A stretch of DNA of 64,000 bases, from positions 28,698,908 through 28,762,907 of the forward strand of contig OV121083.1 in assembly GCA_921293015.1 (NCBI GenBank). Reading direction: 5' to 3'. Positions 38,690 to 51,354 of this stretch are shown here, in pieces. The stretch is from Phorcus lineatus (taxonomy: Eukaryota; Mollusca; Gastropoda; Trochida; Trochidae). Under the pieces are notes generated by a model. That model made no database searches. It saw nothing but the letters and a program-made list of their open reading frames with translations, and was not told the DNA's origin. The position numbers and the translations under genes were made by a program. Position 1 is the first letter of the stretch, and each line of letters opens with the position of its first letter.

Positions 38690-41600
38690 CTCTCTCCTCT
38701 CTCTCTCTCTCTCCTCTCTCCTCCTCTCTCCTCTCTCCTCTACCTCTCTCTCTCTCTCTCTCTCTACCTCTCTCTCTCTCTACCTCTCTCTCTCTCTACC
38801 TCTCTACCTCTCTCTCTCTACCTCTCTACTCTCTACCCCTCTACCTCTCTTTACCTCCCTGGTAGTCTCTCTTTCCCTCTGTCTAAAGACCAGTAAAGGC
38901 TAGCGTTTTCTTGAGTATGACCACATGTGTAGCTATTTCTCCAGCAAGTGTGAGCTCACTGTAGTCCATGCAAAGGACAGGTTACAATACATTCGCCTAA
39001 CACAGCCACCAAATTATATCAACCAGCCAGCCAGCATATTTGCTTTGAACTGAGGGCATGCCTTGCTTTCCTACTGTTTATGGAGGTTTAGTTATGCAGG
39101 CTGGTTCACTGAGGCAAAGGCTTTGCTAACTTGTCCTCTTTCATGCCCTCAGATTTATTGCCTCGTCTATTGCATTTTGGACAGTTAAGAAGGGCACTTT
39201 CCTGTCCTATTGTCTACTTCACAAGCTTCTTGCTTCTGTAGGAAGAGGCTAGCATTTGAATAGATGTGATGGGTTTAGTTTGGGCACTCAACCTTACAGT
39301 TTTTCAAGTTTAGATTTATATTGTGTTATTATACCAACTTGAGACAAAAATGTAAATGAACACATATATGTACATTTCAAATAATTTGTTACATAGAGAT
39401 TTTGAAAGCTTCAATTTTGTGATATGAGTAAAACTTTCTGTATCAGTTTAAAAAAAGATTGACATTCCCCCCCCCCCCCCCCCCCAAATGAATTGAACTT
39501 TTTTGGGGTAAAGATTTATGTGTTTGTCAAAATGTGAGAGGTTCTTGAACAAAAAATGAAAATTATTTTTAGTAGGTTTCTTTTCTTTAATGTCTATCCA
39601 AAGATCTAGACTCCTGTCTTTGATAGTTCTGTTGTTTCCCTAGAACTAAGTTTTTTAATTGAGAATAACTTGATGAAGAAAATGACAAGACAAGGTTGAA
39701 AGAATGCTTTATGAACTCCTCCTAACATACAACTGTATAGTTAACCAGTGATCATGAACATTCAAGCTTTCAAAGATAGAAGATATTAAAGACAGAAATA
39801 AGATCCAATGTAAAGAATGTATAAACAGAAATATACACATGGTTGTCTTTACATGATGATGATAACAGAATTGAATATATAGAACAGATAGAATATGACA
39901 GAAAAAGATGACTAATTAGAGGGTCTTGTGGAAGAAGTAAGATGGTTATGATCAAAGTGTAGAAAAGTCTTGTACAATCTACTAATGCGGCAGACAGAAA
40001 GTCTACCTTCTTCCCCATTCTTGAGCTAATGTAACCTCACAAAAGTGTGCTTCAAAGCAAGATATTTCTGTTTTTCTCATACTTAGAGGGTGAAAAAAGT
40101 GCTGGTTGCTGGTCCTCATCTGTTCTTTTCATACAGTTTGTGTGTCAGAAGGAGAGGCTTCAGTAGGCTGGCCAGCCGTCAGCCGCCATCATAAATATTC
40201 TCGAGGCCTGTGAGGCTGTGTGATCTCTCCTTCTCCCCACCACTTTCAAAGGAAATCTCAATGCCAAAAGCCATGTTTCATGCTGACTGCGTTTTATAGG
40301 TGTCTGGCTGTGGCATATAGCAGGTCTTTGTGTTACAGGGAGAGCGAGAGCAGGCAAGCCAAGCTGCGGGGCTGGTGTAGTGTGTAGTCTACACTGGTGG
40401 GAGGATGGCATGGCACCCTCTTGAGAATATAACAAGACTTTTTATTTTGGCAAACAACTTTGCAGCAAAAAAATTTAAATTAATACCTTAAGTAAATATC
40501 TGAATGATAACTTAAAATGTAGAAATCATTTATCCTGGCTTTCATGAAGACGTCATATGCTTTTTGCATCACATCTTTTAATTTAAAGATCTAAATCCAT
40601 AATCATTCTACCCAACTAGAGCTAAAACTGTTTACATAATAAACTGAAGATTTGTAATCAGATTATAAATGTAACCTCAGTTTTGCAGTCAGAGTCATGT
40701 CAAGTATACGAGCATAATGCTTTTAAAACATCATTTTGGACTTCTCAAAGTAAATGTTGAATCTTGAGAACTAGGTGTGCCTTTAGTAGGTTAGAATTGT
40801 ATTTTTTTTTTAAATTTTGTTTCTATGGAAACAAGACTTAAACAGTAAATATATTCGCAAGGGAAATTAAGAGGATCCAGCCTTACATGAGCCAGTTTGT
40901 GGGTGTTAGGAGCGATTTTAGGATTATTGTAAAGAAAATACTTCATTTTCAGAGCATTGCAGTCATATGATAAGAGTAAGAAAAATGTAACTTACATGCC
41001 CTCTTGACAGTTTGGCAACAAATCTAAAAAATTATGAAGTTTATTGTATCTAGATGAGAGGGATTCACAATTAAAAGGTCGATCAGGGCGATAAATTCAA
41101 TGAAAATTAGTTGAAGTAGAAAGAGCATCTTGGATTATGGACAATATGGAGTACCCTCGGCTACTACCCGACAGCTTCCTTCTCTCTTATAGATATACTA
41201 AAGTCAGGACTTTTTTTCCCACCCCTCTATGCCCGTCTGATCAGGCCTTGCCACCTTTTCACACACACACACACACAAGTGCATTTACCTGTGTTTGGCC
41301 ATGTCACATATCTTATTATCTTAACCATATCTTCAATTTGAAGAAATCTTGCTACAAAGAGCAATTTAATACTTCAGTACCCGTAGGGTATGTGTTTTAA
41401 AAGGAAGAGAGGGGGAGTGCATTTCATCAAGCCACGTGTTTTCCTTCAATGTTGTGCAATTTAACCCTTCCTGACACACTTCATTGACATCTGACTTGAT
41501 GCAAACTTTGAGCATTTCTTGTGACCAGAAATGACTGTGATTGTATTATTGATTCTTAAAGACCTTAGTCATGTCCAACTCTCATGCAAAAATCTGCTAT

Positions 41601-44600
41601 CTTTTTTAGTCATCTGCCCTTGAAGCTGGCGATTTTTAAAGATTCACAAACTTTGAAAGATTCACTGTGAGGAAAGTATTACGAATTCACTAAAAGAGTT
41701 GGCATATTTGTCATTGCTTCAGCTACTTAATGTGAATTTCAGCTCTAAATTGTATCTTCAGAGGATATGTTTCTCAAAGGTGCATTGGGTCAGTATTTCT
41801 TAAAGTTTATATAACCACAAACATATTTCACTATTCGCTTTGGAATATATAAATGTCTGATTACAATTTTGTATAGTGCGTCAAAGGTCTCTACTCAAAT
41901 ATGTTCAGTTTGGTAATGAAAGCCGTTTTTGAATACCACTTTTGATGGGCCGCTTTGATCTATCTGGCCATAAACGCCCTTTTTGTGACGTCATAAACAG
42001 AATCATTGCCTCGTGATCTATACATCTATCATAACAATATCACAGAAAATAACCAATAATTAACGATTTTCAGAGAATTTTTTCCACTCAGTCACATAAA
42101 TCATTTGACGATGTGATACTATTAAGCGTTTGGTGTATAAAAAATATCCACATCAATGGTAATTAAACAATTATTTAAGGCAGTATTTCAGTTGAATAAT
42201 GATGGCCACTCTGTATAGTCTGTTTATTACGTCACGCCCGTGCGAATTTTATGGCCCCTAGCCTATAATTACGCTGTCTTAATGAAAGGCTAATTAAAGG
42301 TGTTTATTTGACAAATTAACAAAAATCAAGCCCAGTTCTTATTTTGTTGAAAAGTCTTTGAAAGAAAGTCGAGAAGTGATAAAGTTGAGATTACCGGTTG
42401 TTTAAAAGTAGAAAAATTCAAGATGGCGCCAAATTGCATTTCTTCAAACAAATTTCAAGTCTCTACATGTATTTTGAAAAATCTGCTATGTTGATTTTCA
42501 AAACTTTGTGAGGTTCTCCGTCTGCTTAAATCAGAAATGCAATTCTGTGTTATGTGCGTTCTCGAAGTGTGTCGACAACTATACTAGGACTACTTGTAAG
42601 GATCTCTCATTCCTCAAGTGTCCCTTGCATCGTGATTTGACAACTTTTGTTCAATTGAAGAGAATTTTATTGCAACCTACAGCAGTATGACACCGCCCTT
42701 ACCCGAAATGAAGGGTTGTGACAGTGGTTCATTTGGAAATGGCATAACTTTCAAATCATTAATGTGAAGTTTTTCTAAAATGATATTAATTACTTTTTCT
42801 CAGCGATGTATTCACAATTGTAAGAATGTTAATGTAAGCATACAACACACCTTATAAAGAAAACATAAATTAGTGATATTCACTCTATGTATAAATATTA
42901 CAAACTGAAGCAAAATCAATGTTAGTTAATACTTTTATGGTTATTATCAAGTGATTCTCAATGAATAATTATTAATCGACATGAAGTGTAACACATCTTT
43001 TTAGCTGTTGACCTTTTTTAATGAATGGGAAAAGTTCAAAGTTACATTTACACATATGTTTACTGTTGCAGCATTAATATCACATTTTGCCCAAATATAC
43101 ATAAATGTTCTCATTTTTTCATATTTCATTTGTTTCATATGAGAGATTGATATTTGATTTTAGATATCTGATAAACAAATTGAACATTACAACGGTGGCT
43201 GTGGATATGACAATGTTCATGTATGTAACAATCTATGATAGGAGCACAAAACCTTTTGCTGCCATCGGTAATCATGTTATCCATCAATGTTTTTTCAATA
43301 TTGGACACATATCCTTAGTAATATAGAATTTTAGGAACCGACCCAACGATCCGTCATTTCAAAGGATTGTCATCATCGATAGAACAGCAAAAGTTCTTCT
43401 TCTTTCTCTTATTTCAGTTGTATGAAAATACATTCTACACAGGTTTATAATGATTGGACACTGTCAAAATACACTGTGGGACTTTGTAATTCCATGAGTT
43501 ATTCAATTATGACAGGGCATTTGACAGATGCCGCTAGTCACTGACCTGTTCAAGGCAAAGGCATGAAAATCAAATAGATGTCATTTGAGAGAACTAAATT
43601 TAGAATTGATTATGAACAGAATTGGGTTACATGATCGGCACTTCTTTATTACGAAACAATGGACTTGTTGATGAAGTAGAATGGTTATGACAACTTTTGG
43701 ACGCATCGTTAGAATATTTTCACATGCTTTAGAAAAGTGTGCATGGTGACTAATCTGTGTCTTCACTTTGGACAATACATATAGCCACATGATAAATCAA
43801 ACTCTCTATGAATTGAAGAATTGAGTTTTTCGGATGATGTTTGATATGATATATACATAGTAAAAAAAAAGTGTTGCATCCCTCAAATAAAAGTTTAGTT
43901 ATTTTGGCACATGCCAAATCCCCATTGATGTTGTTAGTAGCCGTGAATCTGCTATTTAGAAGGTTTGATTTTATCATGTTTTTGTAGGGATATTCTTCAT
44001 CCAAACCAGACAAGCTGCTCTTTGCTCTCCACGAAATTTGCGGTATGGGTTTGTGATCAATATTGGTTATAAAAACATTGATAAAAGCCTTTTAAACCAT
44101 TGTAACCCAGAATGCCGGGTGTTAGAATGTCGGAGGGTGTCAAGTGGCAGGTTATTGGTCTTCTCGGAGCGGGTCTTTCTTTCAAGGAAATTGCAAGTAG
44201 AACTGGACGTCATTACTCTAACATAAGTTGTTTAGCTAGAAAATATGCATGAATCAATGACATGATGAATCGCACACCCTCAGGCAGACCGTGTATCCCC
44301 TCTGTGGGAGACGATAGATCATTTCTAAGCATCGTAAGAAGGTATCCTTTCACTTCCAGTACAAGCCTAAAATGTCAATGGCTTCCACATCGTCTGTTCG
44401 GTCACCAAACTGTCAGAAATCGACTCAAGGTCGCTTGGTTTGAAGTCCAGAAGAGCAATCAAGCGACCGAAACTCAATAATACCCACAAGCAGTTGCGTC
44501 TGGCATGGTGTAGAGATAGACTTGGGTGGAATTTAAGATCATGGCAAAAGGTTCACTGGTCAGACGAAAGCAGGTTCCTTCTGCACTCTGTGGATGGCAG

Positions 44601-47600
44601 GATCATGGTTTCGAGGCGTCCAGGAACAGCGTATGCACCACGAACCATCATGCCAACAGTACCTTATGGCGGGGGATCTGTGACGGTATGGGGGTGCTTT
44701 ACTGCAAACTTGATCTTGTGACCATCTGAGGTAACTTGACAGGAGATCCTTTATGAAGTTTGACATGTTTGACCACACAACATACTCTGTGCCCATTTAA
44801 ACCGTCATGTAAAAAAAATGAAATATGCTGTTCTTTTTTCTATAAGGACTCGCGCCTCAATGACTATGAGCTTTTTCAAATCTGTTGGCTAGGACTAATT
44901 AGAAAATCAGGGATTGGGAAAGGCAGGGGCCATGGGTCATTTTGCACTTTGGATGAAAAAATGGCCGATTCAAATTTGAAATTTTACCATTGCTTCTAAG
45001 GGGAATGGCCCATTCAAAATTCTGAAAATGAATAAAAGCCCTATAAATTGCCCATTATCAAAGGTGTCTTTCCCAATCCCTGGAAAATGTTTCTAAAAAG
45101 CCATATATCAGTTTTTTATCTCCATATTTGTACATTGTAGTGAGTATCTGTGAGGCACACCCCCTGCGGATCATGGAGAAAGATGCATAAATGCAAGGAA
45201 AAGGTTACATTGACTGCTGTTGGTTATGTTGGTGGAAGTAGTTAGCAGGTCTACTTGGACTGCTGTTGGTCAGCTTGATGGAAGCAGTTTGCATATCATC
45301 TTCCTAGCATGATCTATACTAGCGCCAGGCCTAATGACTTGCTAAGATAGGTTTGCTGCATTTCCCCACCTTTTCTGTGCTTGTTGACCGGGCTACTGCA
45401 ACTGGTGGTGATAATCCAATGAGATATCATATGAGAATTGCAACTTTTCGTCACACTTAAAGTTTGAATTTTGACGGGTTTACAGCAAAGTTTATATTAG
45501 CCAGTGACAGACACTTGTGCACTTTAAAGCCATGCGGGGAAAGATGTTTGCAGGTCTACATGGACTGCTGTTGGCCACGTTGGTGGAAAATTTGCAGGTC
45601 TCTTGGACTGCTGTGGTCATGTTTTCACAAGCGGTTGTGGACTGCTGATGTCCATTTTCTTTCTATAACTGCCAATGCACTATAAAATACACAGCTTGAG
45701 GCAAAAGACTCTTGTGAACATATTGATAGACACTTGACAAACTTTTCATATGTGTATGCATGTCAAGTTCTTCCAAAAGCATTGCTCATAAAAATGTTAC
45801 CTTTACTTTGTCATTTTAATCCCTGTTAATGGTGACACTGTCCTTTTGAAGTCCAGACCTAACAACATAGCATGTCATGTATGAGATTTCAACATTGGCC
45901 TTTCAGCAATATTCTCAAGTCTCTATTCCAAAGCCTGTCTTATCATTGCCTAGGAGGAAGTTATCCCTTTTTGTCACAAAATGATTTTAAGTTTCAATTG
46001 AAACCAAAGCCTGCAAGAAATATGTTAATGCAATGAAATATGTTAAGCTTTTCATTAGAATCTGAATACTAAACTATTGTTTAAGTAGATTAAAAGCTTG
46101 ATTAGGTTAATTTACAAGGAAATAATGGGTTTTTTTCAGTTCATACATGAAATGTATTTGTTGTGAGTGCAGCCTCTTAAATGTTCAAGCACGCCGCTAA
46201 TGGCTGAAATATTGCCCAAGCGGCGTTAAACAATAACTCACTCATTAAATGTTCAAGGGACGGTCTGATTCTTTATTTTAAAGATTTTTGTTATATATCA
46301 AGATTTCGGTGTTATCTTTACAGTCAGTGTGACCATGTTGCCTCGTCTCCCCGCTCCACTCCATTCTACCATCCATTTTTCTCTGTTTTCCTAATCCTCA
46401 AATCCTACTTCCTTGCTCTTTGGAAGCTATGATGAGCTGATCCTCTCTTTCAGGACGTTTTTGAGTGTCAGAAAATATATTCTTTGATTTCTTTAAATCC
46501 TAAGCCATAGATGGACTAAGTTTATTAACTTAACTTAGAAATTTATTTTGAAAGTGAGGCATTGGGGGAAAAGGAGGAGCTTAGAGGATTAGAACTTTTT
46601 ACATGACCCTCATATACTGTGTGTTTATAATGGTTGATGGTTTTATGAAAGTAGTGATATTTACAAATTGTACAAGATGACAAATAATCCCAAGATAAAT
46701 GGTCAGTTGACAAAATGCTACAAAAACTTAGAAAATACAATAAGATTGTTGATCTATTGTTCTTGAAATAACTGTTTTGTGATTTGTTATTTTGTTGTTG
46801 TTTTGTAGGCAATCTTTGATTCTCTGCCATACTCAAGGCATCCGAACAGTGAGAAGAAAAAGTTATTGAAGGTAAGTAAATCAACAACTTGCTCAAGTTT
46901 TTTTGCAGATCCCTCTACTTAGGAAAATTTGCAACACAGATTTCAGCCTCATATTTTCCAATCAAATATTGTGTAACCTGTCCAACTTACTTTGCCTTGT
47001 GGGGAATATATGTGCATCTCACAGGTGTTCATTGCTGATTCCAAAACATCACTGATTGCACAATTAACTTTGGCTGCATCCAGTTATGGTTTGGTGTATT
47101 TTTCCCAAAAAAGTGCTCTCGTGGTAGGTAAAGGTTACTAAGAAATAACGGTATAATATTTGTAGTATATGTTATTATCTAAAGAATTCTTCAACATAAT
47201 AAGTATTATCATTTAGTTGTCGTTCTGACATTAATATGTTTACTATGTGTTTTAAGAGTGAACAAAGTTAAAATTTGAAAGGAAATTCTAATCTATTGAT
47301 CCCATCTAAGATGTTAATAAATTATTTCAACCAAAAACTTATTTCACTGTGATTTTATAAGGAACATCTACTGAAACAGATTTCAGCCATTTTTTTACCA
47401 GAGTTCACGACTCTAAAACACATTTGTCATCTTGTTACTTTAAGAAGTGAAATGAATTCAAATAAACTTTCTTGAAATATTTGTGGTCAGTGAGAGGTTC
47501 TTATGAGTTTTGTGTAGGAAGGAGTCAGGTTAAGAGGGTGGAAAGCTTCTTGATAGGGGGTTTAGTATGAGGGACAGAGGGAACCAGTTAGGAGGATTTG

Positions 47601-50600
47601 TTTCATGTAGGTTCAGCGATTGGCTTTTGATATTTTGCTGATTTCAAGCATATTTTCAGTTGCTTTGAAGAGCATTTAGTTCTCACATAAAGTAGTTCCA
47701 CATGATGTAACAGGTCAAATATCTATGTAAGAGCTTGGACATAAATGAAAACAGTTAATACCTGACAGCTTTTTCTTTTAAATAATTTGATTTCGATTTT
47801 GTATTATGATTTAAGGAATATGACATGTAAGGCAGGACTATTAACGTCTTCTCTACTGGGGAATTCACAAAGTTGAGTTATGGCTTACACCTTTATCAGG
47901 TGGGATGTATGGAATAAAACAATGGGATACATGCATACCTTAGCAAAGAAAACATAATCAATAATAAGGAAACCTAATTAACTAAGTGAGAAGTTATACA
48001 ATGCTGGTTTGCAATACAATTATAAGGAAAGTATACACTTGAGTTGATTAGCAAAATAAACATAGGCCTTAAGGCTTTATTGGAGTAGTGGGAACATTGT
48101 GATACATTGAAGGTTGTATGTACAACTAGAGTTAGCATTACAAATAGTAGAATATGAGTGCGGACAAATTGGCTTTATTGAGAAAGTTTACTCAAGAAAT
48201 AGTATAGGGGTGATTGTGTTGAGTAGACCTGAGCAGGAGGAGCTGAGGCCGGTGGATGTTTGAAGTTGTTGTTGGGTGGTGATTGGTGTTGATCGGTCAG
48301 TTGAGACTCCCTGGTTTAGCCTCTTGACAGGAATGAATGGATGGATGAAAGGATTTGCCTTCAACAGGAGTTGATGTTGGTGGTTGGTTGGATGGATGTT
48401 GGGTGTGTTACATGAGTGAGTCCTATCAATGAACTGAAAGGAGGAAACTGAAGTAAATATATGGTGTTATATAATCGGACCCACGCAGTGAGGGTTAGCA
48501 ACAGATAACAATAGAAGGCTGACTTCTTCTGTACAGACTCCTTTGGCAATGTTGAAATTAATGTCTAGATTGCTAAAACCTCTGATAAATGAATCTGGAA
48601 ATTCTTTTGATCTTATTTAGCCTTATTGAATATATTTTAAGGTCATCCACTATTCAAATTTTTAGCTCATCAGGTCTGAAAGACCCGATGGGCTTATGGC
48701 ATGGCAAGGCGTCCGGCGTCCGTCCATCCGTCAATCCGTCCATCCGTCCGTAAACTTTTCACTTTTTCGACTTCTTCTCCAGAACCAATGACTCTAGAGA
48801 GCTGAAATTTTATGTCCATACTCCTTGGCAAATGGGGATTTTAAATTTTAGATTTCGTGACCCCATGACCCCAAATGGGGTCACAAGGGTCAAAACCTTA
48901 AAAATCTATTTTAATCTTCTTCTCTAGTTCCAAAAGGTCTAGAGAGCTGAAAAGTTGTGTGTAGACTCCTTGGGCACTGGAGATTCTAAATTGTAGAATT
49001 TGTGACCCCATGACCCCAAATGAGGTCAGAGGGGTCAAAACATGAAAAACCTATTTTCATCTTCTTCTCCAGTTCCAAAAGGTCCAGAGAGCTGAAAAGT
49101 TGTGTGTAGACTCCTTGGGCACTGGAGATTCTAAATTGTAGGTTTGGTGACCCCATGACCCCAAATGGGGTCACAGGGGTCAAAACTTGAAAAACCTCAT
49201 TTCATCTTCTTCTCCAGTTCCAAAAGGTCTAGAGAGCTGAAAAGGTGTGTGTAGACTCCTTGGCCAACGGGGATTCTAAATTGTAGGTTTGGTGACCCCA
49301 TGACCCCAAATGGGGTCACAAGGGTCAAAACCTAAAAAACCTAATTTAATCTTTTTCCCTAGTTCCAAAAGGTCTAGAGAGCTGAAAAGGTGTGTGTAGA
49401 CTCCTTGGCCAACGGGGATTCTAAATTGTAGGTTTGGTGACCACTTGACCCCAAATGGGGTCACAGGGGTCAAAACCTTAAAATCCTACTTTCATCTTCT
49501 TCTCCAGTTCCAAAAGGGCTTGATAGCTTAATAGTTGTGTGTAGACTCCTTGGACAATGGGGATTCTGAATTGTAGGTTTGGTGACCCCTTGACCCCAAA
49601 TGGGCAATGGGCCTTTTTTATTTGATTGTGAATAACTCGGACGTTGGGACAGGCTATCTTTCCTACACTGCCCATGACCCCATGGTGTAAACCACAACAC
49701 CTATTTCTATCAAAAGTCTGATGAGCTACAGAGCCCATGGCTCTATTTTTTACTTCCATATTACATAACACCAGTGAAATTGAATTATTGATGGTGACCT
49801 ATGACCATTGACCAGCAGAGAGTCTTTAGGCGAAAAGCTAGTTAGTGCTTTCAGCCACGTTTACAGTATTTTTCCTTCACTTCATCACATGTAGAATTTT
49901 GGCAAGTATTTAAATAAAGACCAAAATATGAGAGGGTAAATATACAACCAGCGGCAATCGCTTCAAAAAGGTAATTACTTCTTCAATGTAAGATGAAATC
50001 TGTTTAGAGCTACATTAACAAACACATTATGATGACATTTTTTATGACAACTCATTCACATTATGAACCTCTTATTTTCAATTCAAGTTTTCAAACAATG
50101 CAAAGACTGATTAGCCAAAGTTTCATGAGAAGTTAATTCCTTTTCTGGTGAACCATGTGTGTGTATTTCATGCTTCTTACATATTCTTTTATTTTTCAGA
50201 TTACAAAGAAGTTGGGAGATAGATTTAATGGATACCTAAGAGTGTTAAGGACAATTAAAATAACAGTACAGCATTTATACAGCTTTCACCTGAAGCAAGC
50301 AATAACACAGCCATTAAATTGCTGTAACCTACCATACAGAGATTTCAAGTAAGTTATCCTTACTTCTCACTTTTTGTCAAAATTCCACCACCGCACATTG
50401 TATTTAGCTGTAACTTTTTCCCACTAAGGTTTTCAAAACTCATACATATAATTTCTTACTTACGCCCAGGGGAAAATTTTTTACATGCTCGCATTGAAAA
50501 TCAAAGATCAATTTTGCAAGTTACGAAATGCATAAAACATGATAATTTGAATTTTTTTTGATGTAATGAGTCTCTAATATGGTATTTATCATCTATGGGG

Positions 50601-51354
50601 AAGTACCAAACTTTGAAAGATTTTTGCTACATTGGTTGAAGGTCAGGGTCATAGCAAGGTTATGACGTATGCATTTTTTGCAAAAATGCCTTTTTTAAAT
50701 TATTGATACTTTTAATCATTAGGTGATTGTTGTAGTCAATGGTAGTGATCATTGATTGTGTGACCTTGAATGCCAAAGGTCAAGGTCACAATATATGTGT
50801 TTCTATATGTGTTACTCCGTTTTTTATCTTGTATCATGATTTAAGGAAATAAGTGAAATACCCTTGAAAGCGACATTAAACCCTAATTCACCTCATCTCA
50901 AATTTTGGTGATGTATTTCACCTGGAGAACCAACAGGTATCTTAAGTCTTGAATATCAACAATACTTGAACAAAACGAGATATTTTCATCATTATGTTTT
51001 CAAATTGGTTAATGTTTTGTTTAGAAGTGATCAGATAACAGACAGGGTATGTGAATTTAGCTCATTTTTGTTGTGCTAGGATTAACACTAGTTTCAAAGG
51101 ACGTTTTCAATCTATTGAGAATTTCAAGCTTTATATATGCATTGGAATATCAACCAAATTATTAAAGAAATTCTCAATCCCAATAAATAGAACAAATATA
51201 TTCTTGTTTGCCCCCTGCTGTAAGTGCCACATGCCTTTATTTTACAGATTGGATCCAGCATACGGCTGTCGTATCTCGCGGGCCACCAGCTGTGACCTGA
51301 TCCCGCCCAGCTCACACCCAGGAGACTTTAACCCTGGCCGCAACCTCACTGAGG
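33248..51354 (+). CDS. CACHD1: CACHD1-like VWFA and cache domain protein, N-terminal exons
   Basis: Four exons (33248-33589, 46809-46871, 50200-50348, 51248-51354) join in phase to about 220 residues; the gene continues past the window. The N terminus has a signal sequence, MEVVHLAVSMLLLLNCVVCS, starting at Met 12 of the frame. Then come EKLSAGLRWLSNDEIGITKM, FDSLPYSRHP, a helical LGDRFNGYLRVLRTIKITVQ, the PLNCCNLPYRDF cysteine pair, YGCRISRATSCDLIPPS and a sequon in GRNLTE. This is the membrane-distal start expected before the VWFA and cache domains of alpha2delta-like proteins, which modulate voltage-gated calcium channels. The VWFA domain itself is not in view. The CACHD1 call leans on its position beside UBE2U, as in human; another alpha2delta-type protein is possible. 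Confidence 0.68.
33590..34965. other. CACHD1-like intron 1, featureless part
   Basis: AT-rich, no recognised feature. Confidence 0.4.
34966..35240 (+). mobile_element. tRNA-derived SINE, internally deleted copy
   Basis: Starts GGGGGCGGGATAGCGCAGTGG (A box) and has GGTTCAAATCCCGCC (B box), but the stretch between them is shortened compared with 52060-52380. The body then follows the same sequence (TTTGTCTGCAGTAGAGAAC, CACAATGGTGTTGCAG, GATATAAGTGAAAT). Confidence 0.85.
35470..36150 (+). repeat. interspersed repeat, family X copy 1
   Basis: Begins TTAGCCCATCTGACCTGAAA GGTCAG, then TGTAAACTTTTCACATTTTC and repeated 'CTGAAATTTTG'-like units. The same opening recurs at 48661 and 62088. The block at 35595-35640 is the unoccupied counterpart of the foldback insertion site at 62866. 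The right end is diffuse. Confidence 0.65.
37395..37460 (+). repeat. SINE-like tail fragment
   Basis: CACGCCGCTCATGGCTGAAA .. GGCATTAAACAATAACTCAC TCACTCA. A second fragment lies at 46188-46248. This kind of tail is familiar from gastropod genomic sequences. Confidence 0.65.
37715..37748 (+). repeat. T homopolymer, 34 bases
   Basis: Uninterrupted T run in intron 1, possibly the poly(A) tail of a minus-strand retrosequence, but no body was recognised. A 19-base C run is at 39467-39485. Confidence 0.9.
38611..38880 (+). repeat. (CT)n microsatellite
   Basis: Nearly pure CT for the first 70 bases, then interrupted by CTAC and CTCC variants. Explains the long Leu-Ser ORF here. Confidence 0.97.
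40130..40440. other. GC-richer unique block in CACHD1-like intron 1
   Basis: Higher GC than the flanks, no repeat signature, no open frame with splice support. Contains TGCTGACTGCG and GGGAGAGCGAGAGCAGGCAA. Could be an intronic regulatory element or non-coding exon; the sequence alone does not decide. Confidence 0.25.
40441..43860. other. CACHD1-like intron 1, no recognised gene
   Basis: AT-rich. Short interspersed-repeat-like passages, such as the part around 41940-42010 and 42230-42450 (GTGACGTCATAAACAG, CAAGATGGCGCCAAATTGC), but no defined ends. Confidence 0.4.
44112..44722 (+). pseudogene. Tc1-like transposase fragment, decayed
   Basis: Reading across frames shows the N-terminal helix-turn-helix (VKWQVIGLLGAGLSFKEIAS), a TPSGRP linker, RNRLKV.. 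and the first part of the DDE domain: RPKLNNTHKQLRLAWCRDRL, VHWSDESRFLL with the first catalytic Asp, and YGGGSVTVWGCF. Stops and frameshifts interrupt it, and the sequence ends before the second Asp and the Glu. A GTGTTGCATCCCTC stretch near 43871 may be the old left terminus; no right terminus was found. Confidence 0.85.
45205..45660. repeat. small degenerate repeat, TGGACTGCTGTTGG
   Basis: The phrase (T)TGGACTGCTGTTGGYCA with GTTGGTGGAA and GCAGGTCTAC recurs near 45212, 45255, 45558 and 45605. Non-coding. Confidence 0.5.
46188..46248 (+). repeat. SINE-like tail fragment
   Basis: CACGCCGCTAATGGCTGAAA .. GGCGTTAAACAATAACTCAC TCATT, parallel to 37395-37460. Confidence 0.65.
46809..46871 (+). 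CDS. CACHD1: CACHD1-like exon 2
   Basis: Acceptor TTTTGTAG, donor GTAAGT; 21 codons AIFDSLPYSRHPNSEKKKLL.., phase 0 both sides, matching exon 1. Confidence 0.78.
46872..48660. other. CACHD1-like intron 2, featureless part
   Basis: AT-rich, no recognised gene or repeat up to the family X copy at 48661. Confidence 0.4.
48661..49745. repeat. interspersed repeat, family X copy 2 with 145-bp units
   Basis: Starts TTTAGCTCATCAGGTCTGAA and ends with the inverted match CTGATGAGCTACAGAGCCC. The interior has CCATCCGTC repeats, then about five units of 145 bp (near 48860, 49005, 49150, 49295, 49440). Most units contain the perfect palindrome TGACCCCAAATGGGGTCA and the phrase TCCAAAAGGTCTAGAGAGCT. Non-coding; located in CACHD1-like intron 2. 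Confidence 0.82.
50200..50348 (+). CDS. CACHD1: CACHD1-like exon 3
   Basis: Acceptor ATTTTTCAG, donor GTAAGT. Encodes ITKKLGDRFNGYLRVLRTIK, ITVQHLYSFHLKQAITQPLN and CCNLPYRDF; ends in phase 2. Confidence 0.82.
51248..51354 (+). CDS. CACHD1: CACHD1-like exon 4
   Basis: Acceptor TTTTACAG, donor GTAAGT. Encodes LDPAYGCRISRATSCDLIPP and SSHPGDFNPGRNLTE, with an N-glycosylation sequon; ends in phase 1. GC content is clearly above the flanks. Confidence 0.82.

Noticed and set aside
38491-38865. 124-codon Leu/Ser ORF
   Set aside because: Direct translation of a (CT)n microsatellite.
43581-44013. Minus-strand ORFs of 69-87 codons
   Set aside because: AT-rich chance ORFs with no recognisable motif or splice support.
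49276-49771. Minus-strand ORFs rich in TPFGV
   Set aside because: Translation of the 145-bp family X units including their palindromes; not coding.
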